From: Dietzia aurantiaca
GTDB taxonomy: Bacteria > Actinomycetota > Actinomycetes > Mycobacteriales > Mycobacteriaceae
Assembly (NCBI RefSeq): GCF_021033825.1
Contig: NZ_JAIFXZ010000003.1
Location: 186,001 to 250,000 of the forward strand
Direction: 5' to 3'
DNA length: 64,000 nt
Under the pieces are notes generated by a model, which was given only the letters and a program-made list of their open reading frames with translations, had not been told where the DNA came from and ran no database searches. The position numbers and the translations under genes are program-made. Numbering within the stretch: position 1 is the first letter of the stretch; every line of letters begins with the position of its first letter. Of this stretch, positions 26,270 to 35,740 are shown piece by piece.

Positions 26270-27562
26270 ATGTCCGCCCAGACGCCTTCCGCAGCCGCTA
26301 CCCCGCCCGTCCCTCCCACGCCGACCACCGCGACGGCCGACGTGTTCGACCCTTTCGATCCCGCGCACCTCGCCGACCCCTACCCGGCCTACCGGGTCCT
26401 CCGCGAGACCGACCCTGTCCACCACCACGTCGGCGACGGCTCCGCTGCCCGCCCCGACTTCTGGGCTCTGTCCCGCTACGCGGACATCGACGCCGCGGTC
26501 ACCGCACCGGACCTCTTCTCCTCCGCCAGCGGTCTGACCTTCTACGCGGACGAGATCGCCGCGCTCGGCCTGGCCCCGACCATCGTGATGATGGATCCGC
26601 CCGAGCACTCGACCAAGCGCCGCCTGCTGGCCAGGGCTTTCTCGCCGAAGCGGGTGGCGGCCACCGAGCCGGTCATCCGCGAGTTCGTGCGGGGCCGCCT
26701 CACCGACCTCGGCGCGCGCTACTATGCCGGCGAGTCCGTCGACCTGCACCGCGACTTCTCCTCGCAGGTGCCGACGTTCGTGCTCGCGCACCTGTTTGAC
26801 CTTCCGGAGGCCGACCGTCCGCTCTTCGACCCGTGGGTCACCGCGCTCACCTCACTCCAGGAGGAGGGCTTCCGCCCAGCGGGACTCGCGGGCGATGCCG
26901 TCTCGGCGGTCGCGGCGATGTTCGAGTACTTCGGGGCGCTCATCACGGAGCGTCGTGCGGCCCCCGGGGACGACCTCATCTCGGCGCTCACCCGGGCCGA
27001 GATCGATGGCCATACCCTCACCGACTGGGATGTCCTGGGGTTCTGCTTCGTGATCGTCGCCGGCGGCAACGACACCACCGGCAATCTCATCTCGCACACC
27101 GCCGCCCTGCTCGACCGGCACCCCGACCAACGCGCGATGCTCGCCGCGGACCCTGGCCTCATCCCCGGCGCGCTCACCGAATGTCTGCGCTTCGAGTCCA
27201 GCGTGCAGGCCCTGGCGCGGACCACCACTCGTGAAGTGACGATCGACGGCACGACGATCCCGGCCGAGGAGAAGGTGATGATGCTGTACGGATCGGCCAA
27301 CCGCGACGAGCGCCACTACGGACCCACCGCCGACCGCCTCGACATCACCCGCGAGGACACCGGTCATCTCGCGTTCTCGCGCGGCCCGCATTTCTGCATC
27401 GGCTCCCACTTCGCCCGGTTGCAGGCCCGGCTCGCGGTCGAGGAACTCTATGCGGCCCACCCGCGCCTGGGCGTCGACCACCACAACGCCGTCCGCGCGC
27501 TCTCGCCCTTCACGCGCGGCTACGTGTCCCTGCCCGCCACGAACCTGTCCGCCACCGCCTGA
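26270..27562 (+). CDS. Cytochrome P450
   Basis: This 430-residue soluble P450 has the oxygen-activating I-helix motif AGGNDTTGN, the K-helix ECLRFES (ExxR), and the heme-binding FSRGPHFCIGSHFAR with the axial Cys376. N-terminal Ala/Thr/Pro-rich residues precede the first helix (VFDPFDPAHLADPYPAYRVL). The pattern TTGNLISH and MMDPPEHSTKRRLLARAF is typical of actinobacterial class I P450s such as CYP142/CYP125-like or terpene hydroxylases, but I cannot name the subfamily. ATG 26270 lies 8 bases after the operator; GTG 26255 would be inside it. No ferredoxin partner is adjacent. Confidence 0.88.
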   Translation: MSAQTPSAAATPPVPPTPTTATADVFDPFDPAHLADPYPAYRVLRETDPVHHHVGDGSAARPDFWALSRYADIDAAVTAPDLFSSASGLTFYADEIAALGLAPTIVMMDPPEHSTKRRLLARAFSPKRVAATEPVIREFVRGRLTDLGARYYAGESVDLHRDFSSQVPTFVLAHLFDLPEADRPLFDPWVTALTSLQEEGFRPAGLAGDAVSAVAAMFEYFGALITERRAAPGDDLISALTRAEIDGHTLTDWDVLGFCFVIVAGGNDTTGNLISHTAALLDRHPDQRAMLAADPGLIPGALTECLRFESSVQALARTTTREVTIDGTTIPAEEKVMMLYGSANRDERHYGPTADRLDITREDTGHLAFSRGPHFCIGSHFARLQARLAVEELYAAHPRLGVDHHNAVRALSPFTRGYVSLPATNLSATA

Positions 27563-27571
27563 CCCCGCGCG

Positions 27572-29155
27572 TCAGGTGCCGCAGTAGGTGACGTGCGGGG
27601 CGGCGCCCGCCGGGGACGGCTCGGTGAACCGCTCGAGGCCGGGGTGCTCGGTGTAGGGATCGGCGACGACGACGAGGAGCTGCTCCACCAGCCCGAGATC
27701 CCCTGCCGTGGCCGCGTCCAGCGCTTCCTCCACCAGGTGGTTGCGCGGGATGTAGACGGGATTGGCGAGCGCCATCTCCGGAGCCGAGGGATCGAGAGCC
27801 CGCCAGCGCGCGAGCCAGGCGTCGACCGGGCCCTCCCCGGCGCCGGGGTCGGCCTCGGTGCAGGCGCCCGCCGGTGCCGCGGCGAACAACTCGCGCAGGC
27901 CGGCCTCGTCCCCGCGGGCGGCGGCGGTCAGGTGCCGGAAGAAGTTCGTGAAATCGACGCGCGTGGTGGTCAGCAGCATCAGCAGGTCATCGATGAGCAT
28001 GCGGATCGTCTCGTCGCCGGCTGCGCTCTCGCCGAGCCCCAGCTTGGCGCGCATACCCGCGGTCCACGCCCGCTGGTACTCGTCGGGGAAGGTCGCCAGC
28101 ACCTCGGTGAGCTGGCGGACCGCCTCGTCCTGATCGGGATCGATGAGTGGGATGAGGGTCTCGGCGAAGCGGGCGAGGTTCCACTGCACGATCCCCGGCT
28201 GGTTGCCGTACGCGTAGCGGCCGCCGGTGTCGATGGAGCTGAAGACCGTGGCCGGGTCGTAGGACTCCATGAACGCGCACGGTCCGTAGTCGATGGTCTC
28301 GCCGGAGATCGTGGTGTTGTCCGTGTTCATGACGCCGTGGATGAATCCCAGCAGCATCCAGCGGGCCACGAGGTCGGCCTGCCGGCGCAGCACGGAGGCG
28401 AACAGTTCCAGGTACGGGTTGTCCGAGTCGGCGGCGTCCGGGTGGTGCCGGGCGATCGCGTGGTCGGCCAGTCGGCGCAACACGGTGTCGGCGTTGTCGT
28501 CGTCGTGATCTTCGCCCGCACCGCCGGGCGCGGCACTGTTCCCGCCGTCGCGCGCGGCGGCCTTCTCGCCCTCGTGCGCGGCGAGGGCGCGCGCGAACTG
28601 GAACGTGCCCACCCTCTCGTGGCCGGCCGCGACCCTGGCGAGCACTGCGCCCGGGAGCGGCTGCTCGCGGTAGACGGTGTTGCCGGTCGCGGTCACCGCC
28701 AGCGAGCGGGTGGTGGGCACGCCGAGCGCATGCATGGCCTCGCTGATGACGTACTCGCGCAGCATCGGGGCGACCGCCGCCAGCCCGTCCCCGCCGCGGG
28801 CGAACGGGGTGCGGCCCGATCCCTTGAGGTGCAGGTCGCGGCCGTCGGGGAGCTCGCCCATCAGCAGAGCCCGCCCGTCGCCGAGGCGCGGCGAGTAGCC
28901 ACCGAACTGGTGCCCGGCGTAGGCCTGGGCGGCCGGCGTCGCGCCGGCGGGTACCTGGTTGCCGACCAGCAGGCGGGTGCCCTCGTCGCTACGCAGATAC
29001 GCGGGGTCCAGGCCGAGCTCGGCGGCGAGCGACTCGTTGAGGAGCAACACCTCCGGCGCGGCGGCCTCCGCAGCACGCCAGGGCACGACCAGCTCTGCGA
29101 GCTCGGTGGCGTAGCGGGCGCCGAGGTGAGGCGCGGCGGACTGCGGGGTACTCAT
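27572..29155 (-). CDS. selO: SelO (YdiU) family protein adenylyltransferase
   Basis: This 527-residue pseudokinase-fold protein has family landmarks: [68 protein letters not shown] and a C-terminal YCGT. SelO transfers AMP from ATP to proteins and has a redox-protective role. Between the [11 protein letters not shown] segment and [13 protein letters not shown] there is an extra segment of about 30 residues, rich in Ala/Gly/Asp (residues about 195-225), ending HDDDNADT and encoded partly by the recurrent GAC motif (28486-28506). The start ATG is 29155; the longer frame to 29539 is spurious. Single gene. Confidence 0.92.
   Translation of the reverse strand: MSTPQSAAPHLGARYATELAELVVPWRAAEAAAPEVLLLNESLAAELGLDPAYLRSDEGTRLLVGNQVPAGATPAAQAYAGHQFGGYSPRLGDGRALLMGELPDGRDLHLKGSGRTPFARGGDGLAAVAPMLREYVISEAMHALGVPTTRSLAVTATGNTVYREQPLPGAVLARVAAGHERVGTFQFARALAAHEGEKAAARDGGNSAAPGGAGEDHDDDNADTVLRRLADHAIARHHPDAADSDNPYLELFASVLRRQADLVARWMLLGFIHGVMNTDNTTISGETIDYGPCAFMESYDPATVFSSIDTGGRYAYGNQPGIVQWNLARFAETLIPLIDPDQDEAVRQLTEVLATFPDEYQRAWTAGMRAKLGLGESAAGDETIRMLIDDLLMLLTTTRVDFTNFFRHLTAAARGDEAGLRELFAAAPAGACTEADPGAGEGPVDAWLARWRALDPSAPEMALANPVYIPRNHLVEEALDAATAGDLGLVEQLLVVVADPYTEHPGLERFTEPSPAGAAPHVTYCGT
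28486..28506 (-). repeat. GAC-repeat motif, class A, in SelO
   Basis: The reverse strand reads ACGACGACGACAACGCCGAC plus A, identical over 21 bases to 35253-35273. It encodes DDDNAD within an extra segment of SelO. Confidence 0.75.
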
Positions 29156-29261
29156 ACCCCGACGATACGGATCACGGCGCCCGCGAACATCCGCGGCGAC
29201 GGGCGCACGCCGAGCACATGTCGCCCCAACCTGGGACTTCAGTCGATTAGCCTCACTGCGC

Positions 29262-29861
29262 ATGCCGACTCGTACCCGCCTCGCCGCCGCCCTGATCCCG
29301 CTTCTCGCCCTGTCCGCATGTTCCGGAGGGGACGATTCCGAGAACGCCGAGACCCGGGCGTCGAGCGCCTGCGCGGCCGCGGAGGGCGAGCTCCTCGCCG
29401 CTGATTCGCAGGAGGGCGAGCCGACGCTGGAGGTCCCGCTCCCGGAGGGCTGGGAGACCAACACCTCGATGAACTCCGAGCTCATCCGTCTCGCCGTGAT
29501 CAACCCCGCGCTCACCAAGGACGACTTCGCGCCGAACATCGTGGTGACCGCCGAGACCTCCCCCGCCGACGAGCAGGCCGCCTTCGACCGTCAGCTCGCC
29601 GGGCTGGAGCAGGTCGCAGGCACCTCCGAGGTCACGCCCGAGCGCGGCGAGATCTGCGGCTACAGCGCCTGGACCCTCGGATACGACCTGCCGGCGATGG
29701 GGGCCATCCCGGTGCGGCCCGCGGAGGTGCAGGTCATCGTGGTCCCGCACGAGGACCGGTCGATCACCTACACCATGACCGCCCAGTCGACCGCGCCCGT
29801 CGACCCCGCCTTCGAGGAGGCGGTGGAGGAGATCTTCACCGGAGTGCAGATCACCGACTGA
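29262..29861 (+). CDS. LpqN/LpqT-family lipoprotein
   Basis: This 199-residue protein has a lipoprotein signal peptide with lipobox LSAC (Cys20) and an LpqN-type domain: [44 protein letters not shown] and a C-terminal [11 protein letters not shown]. Mycobacterial LpqN proteins associate with trehalose-dimycolate/MmpL machinery at the envelope. This fits the mycolic-acid background. Start ATG 29262. It converges on the cardiolipin synthase gene. Confidence 0.8.
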   Translation: MPTRTRLAAALIPLLALSACSGGDDSENAETRASSACAAAEGELLAADSQEGEPTLEVPLPEGWETNTSMNSELIRLAVINPALTKDDFAPNIVVTAETSPADEQAAFDRQLAGLEQVAGTSEVTPERGEICGYSAWTLGYDLPAMGAIPVRPAEVQVIVVPHEDRSITYTMTAQSTAPVDPAFEEAVEEIFTGVQITD

Positions 29862-29881
29862 GCCCGCGAGGGCTTCCCGCG

Positions 29882-31375
29882 TCAGAGCAGACCGGAGAGC
29901 AGCCGGAAGGCGTTGTCCAGGTACTTCTCGTACCAGGGGCGGGCGCGCCACCGGGCCAGGTCGAGTTCGTCGGAGCGGGACGCGTAGTCCGCGAGGACCT
30001 CGTCGGTTGCGCGCACGACCTCCGGGTCGAGCACCATCAGGGTGACCTCCCCGTTCTGGCTGAACGAACGCATGTCCATGTTGGAGGAGCCGATGGCCAG
30101 GAGGTCGCGGTCGACCAGCACGAACTTGGAGTGCAGCACGTCCGGCGCCGGGTAGCGCAGGATCCGCACCCCCGCCTCGAGCAGCTCCTCGAGATAGGAC
30201 TGCTGGGCGTGGTGGATCATCACCTGATCCGCCTTCTGACAGATCATCAGCGTGACGTCGACGCCGCGTTTGACGGCGCTGGTGACCGAGTACAGCAGCG
30301 AATCGTCCGGCACGAAGTACGGCGTGCAGATCGCCACGCGGTCGACCGCCCGGTAGATCAGGTCGTTGAACAGCCGCAGGTTGTTCTCGTCGGGAAAGCC
30401 CGGCCCGGACGGCAGTACCTGTACCGGCGATCCCGTGAGCTCGTGCCGGGCCGGGTCGATCTCGGCGCGCACGACGTCGCGCAGGTCGTCGCTGGTCTCC
30501 ATGTACCAGTCGGAGGCGAACACCAGGTCCAGCGAGGTGACCATCGGCCCGGTGCCCACGACGTTGAGTTCCACCCAGCGTCGGCCCATGCGGATCGCGG
30601 ATCGCCGTCGGTAGTGCGGCTCGATGAGGTTGGTGCTGCCGGTCAGTGCCTGCCGACCGTCCACGACGAGGATCTTGCGGTGGTTACGCAGGTCAGGCCG
30701 CGACGGGCGCCAGCGGGTCACCCGCAGCGGCAGCGACGGCGAGAACTCGATGTCCGAGCCGTCCAGCCGCCGACGCAGTGCCCGGTATCCCCTGACCTGC
30801 GCCGTGCCGACGTGGTCGTAGAGGACCCGGACCGCCACGCCCCGCTCGGTGGCCCGGTCGAGGGCGTCCCACACCGGTCCGGCGTAGTCCGGGTCGTCGG
30901 AGACCATGTAGAAGAGCATGTGGACGTAACTCTCGGCGGAGTCGATGGCCTCGACCATCCACCGGAACGTCTCCTCGTAGTCCGAGATGAGCGTCAGGTC
31001 GTTGCCGAGGTGGACGGGGAACGCCCCGAGCCTACGGTTCATGTCCACTGTCGCGCGAAGCCGCCGGCTGTGTGCCAGCACGAGGTCGCCGTCGTCGGTG
31101 CCGGCCAGCAGTTCGGCCAGCTCCTCGTTGATCTCCCGCTGCAGTTCCTGCCGCCGCCTCGACAGCCGGTTGGTACCGAGCACCGCGAACAACGGCAGGG
31201 CGACCACCGGCACGAGGAAGACGCCGAGCAGCCACGCCATGGCGGTGCTCGGGCGACGCCCACCGGGGATCACGCCGATCGCGACCAGCCGGATCACGAC
31301 CTCCACCACCAGGGCGGCGATCGCGACCCAGGCCGGGATCCAGCCGATGCTGTACCCGGTCAGTGGCCAGATCAT
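29882..31375 (-). CDS. cls: Cardiolipin synthase (phospholipase D family)
   Basis: This 497-residue membrane enzyme has two N-terminal hydrophobic helices (residues about 10-60), a cytoplasmic stretch and two PLD domains with HKD motifs: HRKILVVDGRQALTGSTN and HSKFVLVDRDLLAIGSSN. This is the Cls architecture that condenses phosphatidyl groups to cardiolipin. The ATG at 31375 is preceded by AGCAGGACG and begins just before the first helix. Family length is about 480-500, agreeing with this start. Between it and the SDR upstream are 58 bases, so an operon is possible. Confidence 0.9.
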   Translation of the reverse strand: MIWPLTGYSIGWIPAWVAIAALVVEVVIRLVAIGVIPGGRRPSTAMAWLLGVFLVPVVALPLFAVLGTNRLSRRRQELQREINEELAELLAGTDDGDLVLAHSRRLRATVDMNRRLGAFPVHLGNDLTLISDYEETFRWMVEAIDSAESYVHMLFYMVSDDPDYAGPVWDALDRATERGVAVRVLYDHVGTAQVRGYRALRRRLDGSDIEFSPSLPLRVTRWRPSRPDLRNHRKILVVDGRQALTGSTNLIEPHYRRRSAIRMGRRWVELNVVGTGPMVTSLDLVFASDWYMETSDDLRDVVRAEIDPARHELTGSPVQVLPSGPGFPDENNLRLFNDLIYRAVDRVAICTPYFVPDDSLLYSVTSAVKRGVDVTLMICQKADQVMIHHAQQSYLEELLEAGVRILRYPAPDVLHSKFVLVDRDLLAIGSSNMDMRSFSQNGEVTLMVLDPEVVRATDEVLADYASRSDELDLARWRARPWYEKYLDNAFRLLSGLL

Positions 31376-31433
31376 CGTCCTGCTTCCTGCCCGCCGACCG
31401 GGCTCCGGGATGTGGAGCTCAGAAGTGTAGCGG

Positions 31434-32252
31434 TCAGAAGTACTGGGAGCCTCCGTCGACGCTGATGTGCTCGGCGGTGATGAACGCCGACTCGCCGGAG
31501 GCCAGGAAGGCCACGACGTTCGAGATCTCCTCCGGCTCCGCGTAGGTCTGTTCGAGGAACGTCGAGCCCATGAGATTGAGCGGCGGGTTGGATTCCCCCA
31601 CCTTCTCGAGCTGGCCCACCATGTCGCCGCCACCCATCGGGGTCGCGACGCCGCCGGGATGGACGCTGTTGACGCGCACGTTGCGGGGGCCGAGTTCGGC
31701 GGCGAACGCGCGGGTCATCCCGACCAGCGCGTGCTTGGAGGCGGTGTAGTGGACCATGAACGGCTGGATCTTCTTGCCCGCGTACGAGCTGATCAGGATG
31801 ATCGAGCCACCGCCTGCCGCGATCACGTGGTGGGTGGTGGCCATGACCGTGTTCCACACGCCGGTCACGTTGATGTCGATGGTCGCGGCGAAGTCCTCCG
31901 GCGCGATGGCGTCCCACACCTGCGGGGTACAGATCCCGGCGTTGGCCACGACCACGTCGAGGCGTCCGAGCTCGGCCACCGCGTCGTCGACGATCTTCTT
32001 CATCCCGTCCAGGTCCCGGACATCCCCGACGGACAGCAACGCCCGGCGGCCCTGCGCCTCGACCAGCCGGCGCGTCTCCTCGAGGTCCTCCGGCGTGGCC
32101 GGGTCGTAGGGCACGGCGGCGGGCAGCGGACCGGCCAGATCCAGACCGACGATGTCCGCGCCCTCCGACGCCAGCCGGACGGCGTGTGCCCGGCCCTGCC
32201 CCCGCGCGACCCCGGTGATGAACGCGACCTTGCCCTCGAGCCTGCCTGCCAT
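31434..32252 (-). CDS. Mycofactocin-type SDR family oxidoreductase (paralogue)
   Basis: This 272-residue SDR shares with the gene at 3187 the motif TGVARGQGRAHAV, the insertion before the third strand, ANAGICTPQ, and YTASKHALVG. These features mark the mycofactocin-associated SDR group, which depends on non-exchangeable NAD. The C-terminal HISVDGGSQYF is standard. Start ATG 32252 has GGGAGG upstream. No mycofactocin biosynthesis gene is in the window. The substrate alcohol is unknown. Confidence 0.85.
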   Translation of the reverse strand: MAGRLEGKVAFITGVARGQGRAHAVRLASEGADIVGLDLAGPLPAAVPYDPATPEDLEETRRLVEAQGRRALLSVGDVRDLDGMKKIVDDAVAELGRLDVVVANAGICTPQVWDAIAPEDFAATIDINVTGVWNTVMATTHHVIAAGGGSIILISSYAGKKIQPFMVHYTASKHALVGMTRAFAAELGPRNVRVNSVHPGGVATPMGGGDMVGQLEKVGESNPPLNLMGSTFLEQTYAEPEEISNVVAFLASGESAFITAEHISVDGGSQYF

Positions 32253-32355
32253 GACGGCCTCCCTGCCGTGGTGTGGACCCATGTATCCCTCGTCGCCACC
32301 CTAGGCCGATCGGGAGGCTCTAGAGTCGGAAGCCACACGGGACCGGGAGGCGGAC

Positions 32356-32568
32356 ATGGCCGAGAAGAAGTGGAAAGATCTGACCGACGGGCAGCGGGCC
32401 GGGCTGATGGCGCTCGCGGCCGTCCAGGTTTCGCTGGCCGTCAGCGCGTGGGCCGACCTCGCCTCCCGGAACCCCTCGCAGGTGCGGGGCAGCAAGAGCC
32501 GGTGGGCTGCGGTGATCGCGATCAACTTCATCGGGCCGGCCCTGTACTTCACCCGGGGACGCCGGTGA
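32356..32568 (+). CDS. Small PLDc_N-like membrane protein
   Basis: This 70-residue protein has two hydrophobic helices (ALMALAAVQVSLAVSAWADL and WAAVIAINFIGPALYFTRGRR) of the type found in phospholipase-D N-terminal (PLDc_N) domains and small two-helix proteins of Mycobacteriales. The conserved FIGPALYF motif supports this. Start ATG 32356 follows GGGAGGCGGAC. It is 115 bases before cobU and may or may not be linked with it. Confidence 0.7.
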   Translation: MAEKKWKDLTDGQRAGLMALAAVQVSLAVSAWADLASRNPSQVRGSKSRWAAVIAINFIGPALYFTRGRR

Positions 32569-32683
32569 TTGTTCCCCGGCGGGCGATGATGACGACGACT
32601 ATGACGACGCTGTCACCGATCATGCCGCTCACCCGGAGGCCGGCACCGCGTTCGCCGGGGGCCCTCCTCGTCGTCGTCGCCTG

Positions 32684-33256
32684 ATGCGGGTTCTCGTCAC
32701 CGGCGGTGCACGGTCCGGAAAGTCCCGGCACGCCGCGCGCCTGCTCGAGGACCGGACGCACACGGACCCACCGCGCCCGGGCGACCCAGGCCACAACCCC
32801 GCCCCAGTCACGTTCATCGCCCCCGGCCGCCCCGCCGACGAGCTCGACGACCCCGACTGGGCCGCCCGCGTCCGGCACCACCGCGCCCACCGACCCGCCG
32901 AGTGGCACACGGTCGAGACCGCGGACGTCGCCGCGGCGCTCCGCGCGACCCCCGGCCCCGTGCTGGTCGACTGCCTGGGCACCTGGCTGACCGGGTGTGT
33001 CGACCGGCTCGGGCTGTGGGACGCCCCCGTCGACGAGGCGCGCCCGGCCGTGGACGCCCGCGTCACGGAGCTGTGCGAGGCACTGGCCGGCCACGACGAC
33101 GTGGTGCTGGTGACCAACGAGGTCGGTTCCGGCGTGGTGCCCGCCCACCGCGCCGGCGGCGTCTTCCGAGACCTGCTCGGCGCGCTCAACCAGACCGTGG
33201 CCGCGCAGTGCCACGAGGTACACCTGGTCGTGTGCGGGCGCGTGCTGGTGTTGTGA
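32684..33256 (+). CDS. cobU: Adenosylcobinamide kinase / adenosylcobinamide-phosphate guanylyltransferase
   Basis: This 190-residue bifunctional enzyme phosphorylates adenosylcobinamide and transfers GMP to it in the nucleotide-loop stage of B12 synthesis. The P-loop is GGARSGKS at residues 7-14; the GTP-binding His region is RVRHHRAHRPAEWHTVE; VLVDCLGTW and TNEVGSGVVP follow. Length matches the family. ATG 32684 is the first usable start in the frame. The rest of the cobalamin genes are at 50-64 kb, so cobU is unlinked. The 115 bases upstream contain two GAC-repeat sites. Confidence 0.9.
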   Translation: MRVLVTGGARSGKSRHAARLLEDRTHTDPPRPGDPGHNPAPVTFIAPGRPADELDDPDWAARVRHHRAHRPAEWHTVETADVAAALRATPGPVLVDCLGTWLTGCVDRLGLWDAPVDEARPAVDARVTELCEALAGHDDVVLVTNEVGSGVVPAHRAGGVFRDLLGALNQTVAAQCHEVHLVVCGRVLVL

Positions 33257-33343
33257 CCGCCACGGGCCCCGCGGCCCCATAGGGTGGGAGGCTGACCGGC
33301 CCCGGCGGCCGGAAGCACCCTCACCTGAAGGCGGAAGGAACCC

Positions 33344-35521
33344 GTGAGCACCGACAAGGTCGCCGAAAGCACCGACGAACCCGCCGCGCCCACCCCACCG
33401 TCCCCGCTGGCCCGGGCGGGCGGACTGGTCGTGACGGCCGCGCGGCGTCTGCCCGTCACCGCCGCATTCGTGGCGGCGCTCATCGTCACCGGCGTCGTGT
33501 TCCAGGCCCTGTGGCGTCACGCCTTCCGGGCCAGCTGGTTCGAGGGCGTCGCCTACGGCCTGCCCGCCCTGGAGGGCGGCCGGTGGTGGACGCTCGGCGC
33601 CGGGCCGTGGTTCGGACTCACGCCACTGCAGCACGCGTCGCTGATCGTGCTGGTGGCGGTCGGTATCGGTGTGGGTGAGTGGCGGCTCGGGCCGGTGCGT
33701 GCCCTGATCGCCGCGATCGGTGGGCAGCTCATCGGGGTGCTGGGGGCGTTCGCGGTGATCGTCCCCGGCCACGCCGTGGGATGGGCCTGGGCCACCGAGC
33801 TCTCCCTGGTGCTGGACGTGGGTTGTTCTACCGCGGTGGTCGCGGTCCTGGCCGCCGCCACCGCCACCCTCGTCTCGCCGTGGCGACTGCGCGCCCGGGC
33901 CATCCTGTACGGCTACGTGATCGTCTCGTTCCTGTTCGTCGGGAGCCTGGCGGACCTCACCCACCTCATCTCCTTCGCGGTGTTCTTGGCTGTGGGCGAG
34001 AAGTTCTTCTCGAGCGGCGAGCGCGGGCTGCGGCCCCGGACCCGCCGCGAGACCCGGCTCGTGGTCTCGGCGGGCATGTGGTTCATCGCCGCGGTCCACG
34101 TGGTGGTCTACTTCATCCCCTCCGACGGCCCCCTCGGTCCGACCGAGGCCGACGACGTGAGCCTGGCCAGCATGCTGCTGTCGGTCCTGGTCGCCGCCGT
34201 GACCGCCGAACTGCTGCGCCGCGGCTACCGGGCCGCCTGGGCGGTGGCGCTCGCGTACGCCGTGCTCACCACCCTCAGCACGTTCGTGATCACCGGGTTG
34301 GTCGTCGCCGCCGACTTCGAGTCCATCGGCGCCGTCACCCTCGGCACCGGTCTGCTGTGGGCCGGCGAGGCGATCCTGCTCATCGCCGGCCGCAACGCGT
34401 TCGGTGTCCGCCTGCGCCGCCGCGTCACCGGATCCACCGTCCACCCCGACGACGTGGTGAACCGCGTCCGCGCCCTCATCCGGCGATACGGCGGCAGCAC
34501 CATGTCGTGGATGATCACGTGGCAGCCGATGAACTACTTCTTCGGCCCCGGCGGCGACGACTCCGCGGGCGTGGTCGGCTACCGCATGCACGTCGGGACG
34601 GTCATCGGCCTGGCCGACCCGGTCGCCGACCCCGCCGACCGCGAGCGGCTGCTCACCGAGTTCGTGGACTTCGCCGAGTCCCAGGCCGCGGTCCCCTGCC
34701 TGTTCTCCGTCTCCGGCGACACCGCTGAGACCATGCGCGGGAAGGGCTGGCGGGCACTGCAGATCGCCGAGGACACCCTCATGGACCTGCCGGACCTGGA
34801 GTTCGCCGGCAAGAAGTGGCAGAAGATCCGCACCGCCATGAACAAGGCGCAGAAGAACGGCACCACCTACATCTCGGGTCTGCTGCGTGACCAGCCGGCG
34901 GAGATCCTGATGCAGGTGCGCGAGATCTCCGAGCAGTGGGTGGGCGAGAAGGAGCTACCCGAGATGGGCTTCACCCTCGGCACGGTCGAAGAGGCGCTCG
35001 ACGACGACGTCCGCATCGCCCTCGCGGTGGACGCCGAGGGCATGGTCCAGGCGGCGCTGTCGTGGCTGCCGGTCTACCGCGGCGGGCCCTCCGGGGGCGC
35101 GCGCGGCTGGACCCTGGACCTCATGCGCAAGCGCAACGGGCCGGGCGCGAACAACATGGTCGAGTTCCTCATCGCGCGTTCGGCGCTGGAGTACAAGGAG
35201 GAGGGTGCGGACTTCCTGTCACTGTCGGGCGCGCCGCTGGCGCACAGCGGGGACGACGACGACAACGCCGACATGGCCGTCCTCGACCGGGGACTCGACC
35301 TGCTCGGTCAGGCGCTCGAGCCCTACTACGGTTTCCGGTCACTGCATCACTTCAAGGCCAAGTTCAATCCGCGGATCGACCCCGTCTACCTGTGCTTCCG
35401 CGACGAGGCGGACCTGCCGCGCATCGGGCTGGCCATCGGCCGGGCCTACCTGCCGGGGGCCACGACCCGTCAGCTCGCGGCGCTCGCGCGCTCCGGCTCC
35501 TCGGACACGATCGACGTCTGA
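33344..35521 (+). CDS. MprF/LysX-like membrane protein with C-terminal DUF2156 (phosphatidylglycerol lysyltransferase type)
   Basis: This 725-residue protein has an N-terminal half of about nine transmembrane helices (rhomboid-like arrangement, about residues 35-350) and a soluble C-terminal half (about residues 370-725) with a GNAT-like lysyltransferase fold. Visible C-terminal motifs are the YGFRSLHHFKAKFNPRIDPVY region and RNGPGANNMVEFLIARSAL. Relatives transfer amino acids from tRNA to membrane lipids, giving resistance to cationic peptides. A DDDDNAD insertion near residue 640 (35253-35273) comes from the recurrent GAC motif. Start GTG 33344 has GGAAGGAAC upstream. Monocistronic, convergent with ptsI. 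Confidence 0.8.
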   Translation: MSTDKVAESTDEPAAPTPPSPLARAGGLVVTAARRLPVTAAFVAALIVTGVVFQALWRHAFRASWFEGVAYGLPALEGGRWWTLGAGPWFGLTPLQHASLIVLVAVGIGVGEWRLGPVRALIAAIGGQLIGVLGAFAVIVPGHAVGWAWATELSLVLDVGCSTAVVAVLAAATATLVSPWRLRARAILYGYVIVSFLFVGSLADLTHLISFAVFLAVGEKFFSSGERGLRPRTRRETRLVVSAGMWFIAAVHVVVYFIPSDGPLGPTEADDVSLASMLLSVLVAAVTAELLRRGYRAAWAVALAYAVLTTLSTFVITGLVVAADFESIGAVTLGTGLLWAGEAILLIAGRNAFGVRLRRRVTGSTVHPDDVVNRVRALIRRYGGSTMSWMITWQPMNYFFGPGGDDSAGVVGYRMHVGTVIGLADPVADPADRERLLTEFVDFAESQAAVPCLFSVSGDTAETMRGKGWRALQIAEDTLMDLPDLEFAGKKWQKIRTAMNKAQKNGTTYISGLLRDQPAEILMQVREISEQWVGEKELPEMGFTLGTVEEALDDDVRIALAVDAEGMVQAALSWLPVYRGGPSGGARGWTLDLMRKRNGPGANNMVEFLIARSALEYKEEGADFLSLSGAPLAHSGDDDDNADMAVLDRGLDLLGQALEPYYGFRSLHHFKAKFNPRIDPVYLCFRDEADLPRIGLAIGRAYLPGATTRQLAALARSGSSDTIDV
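35253..35273 (+). repeat. GAC-repeat motif, class A, in MprF-like gene
   Basis: Identical over 21 bases to the SelO copy, and read in the same codon phase, giving DDDDNADM in an unrelated protein. Confidence 0.75.
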
Positions 35522-35593
35522 GTCGGCGCCCGCGCCTCGCACCCTGCCTCGCGCCGACCGCCCGTTACCGCCCCGCCGACCGCCCCCTGCCCG

Positions 35594-35695
35594 CAGTTGC
35601 CAGACATGGATCTCCGGTTGCACGACGTCAGGTGCGATCCGAGCTGAAATTTCGCACATTATGTCCGGCAATCGCGGGGCGGTGTCTTGCAACCG
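35594..35695. repeat. Palindromic intergenic repeat, copy B
   Basis: This segment aligns along its full length with 4118-4220 (the same TTGCNAGACAT opening, central AGGTGCGA / TCGCAC arms and closing TGTCTTGCAACCG). It lies between the convergent MprF-like and ptsI genes. The inverted arms are less perfect than in copy A, so this looks like an older copy. Confidence 0.65.
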
Positions 35696-35740
35696 ATTGG
35701 CGGGCGGCACGTCGAGAGCTAAGCCGTCGAGTGAGTCTGC

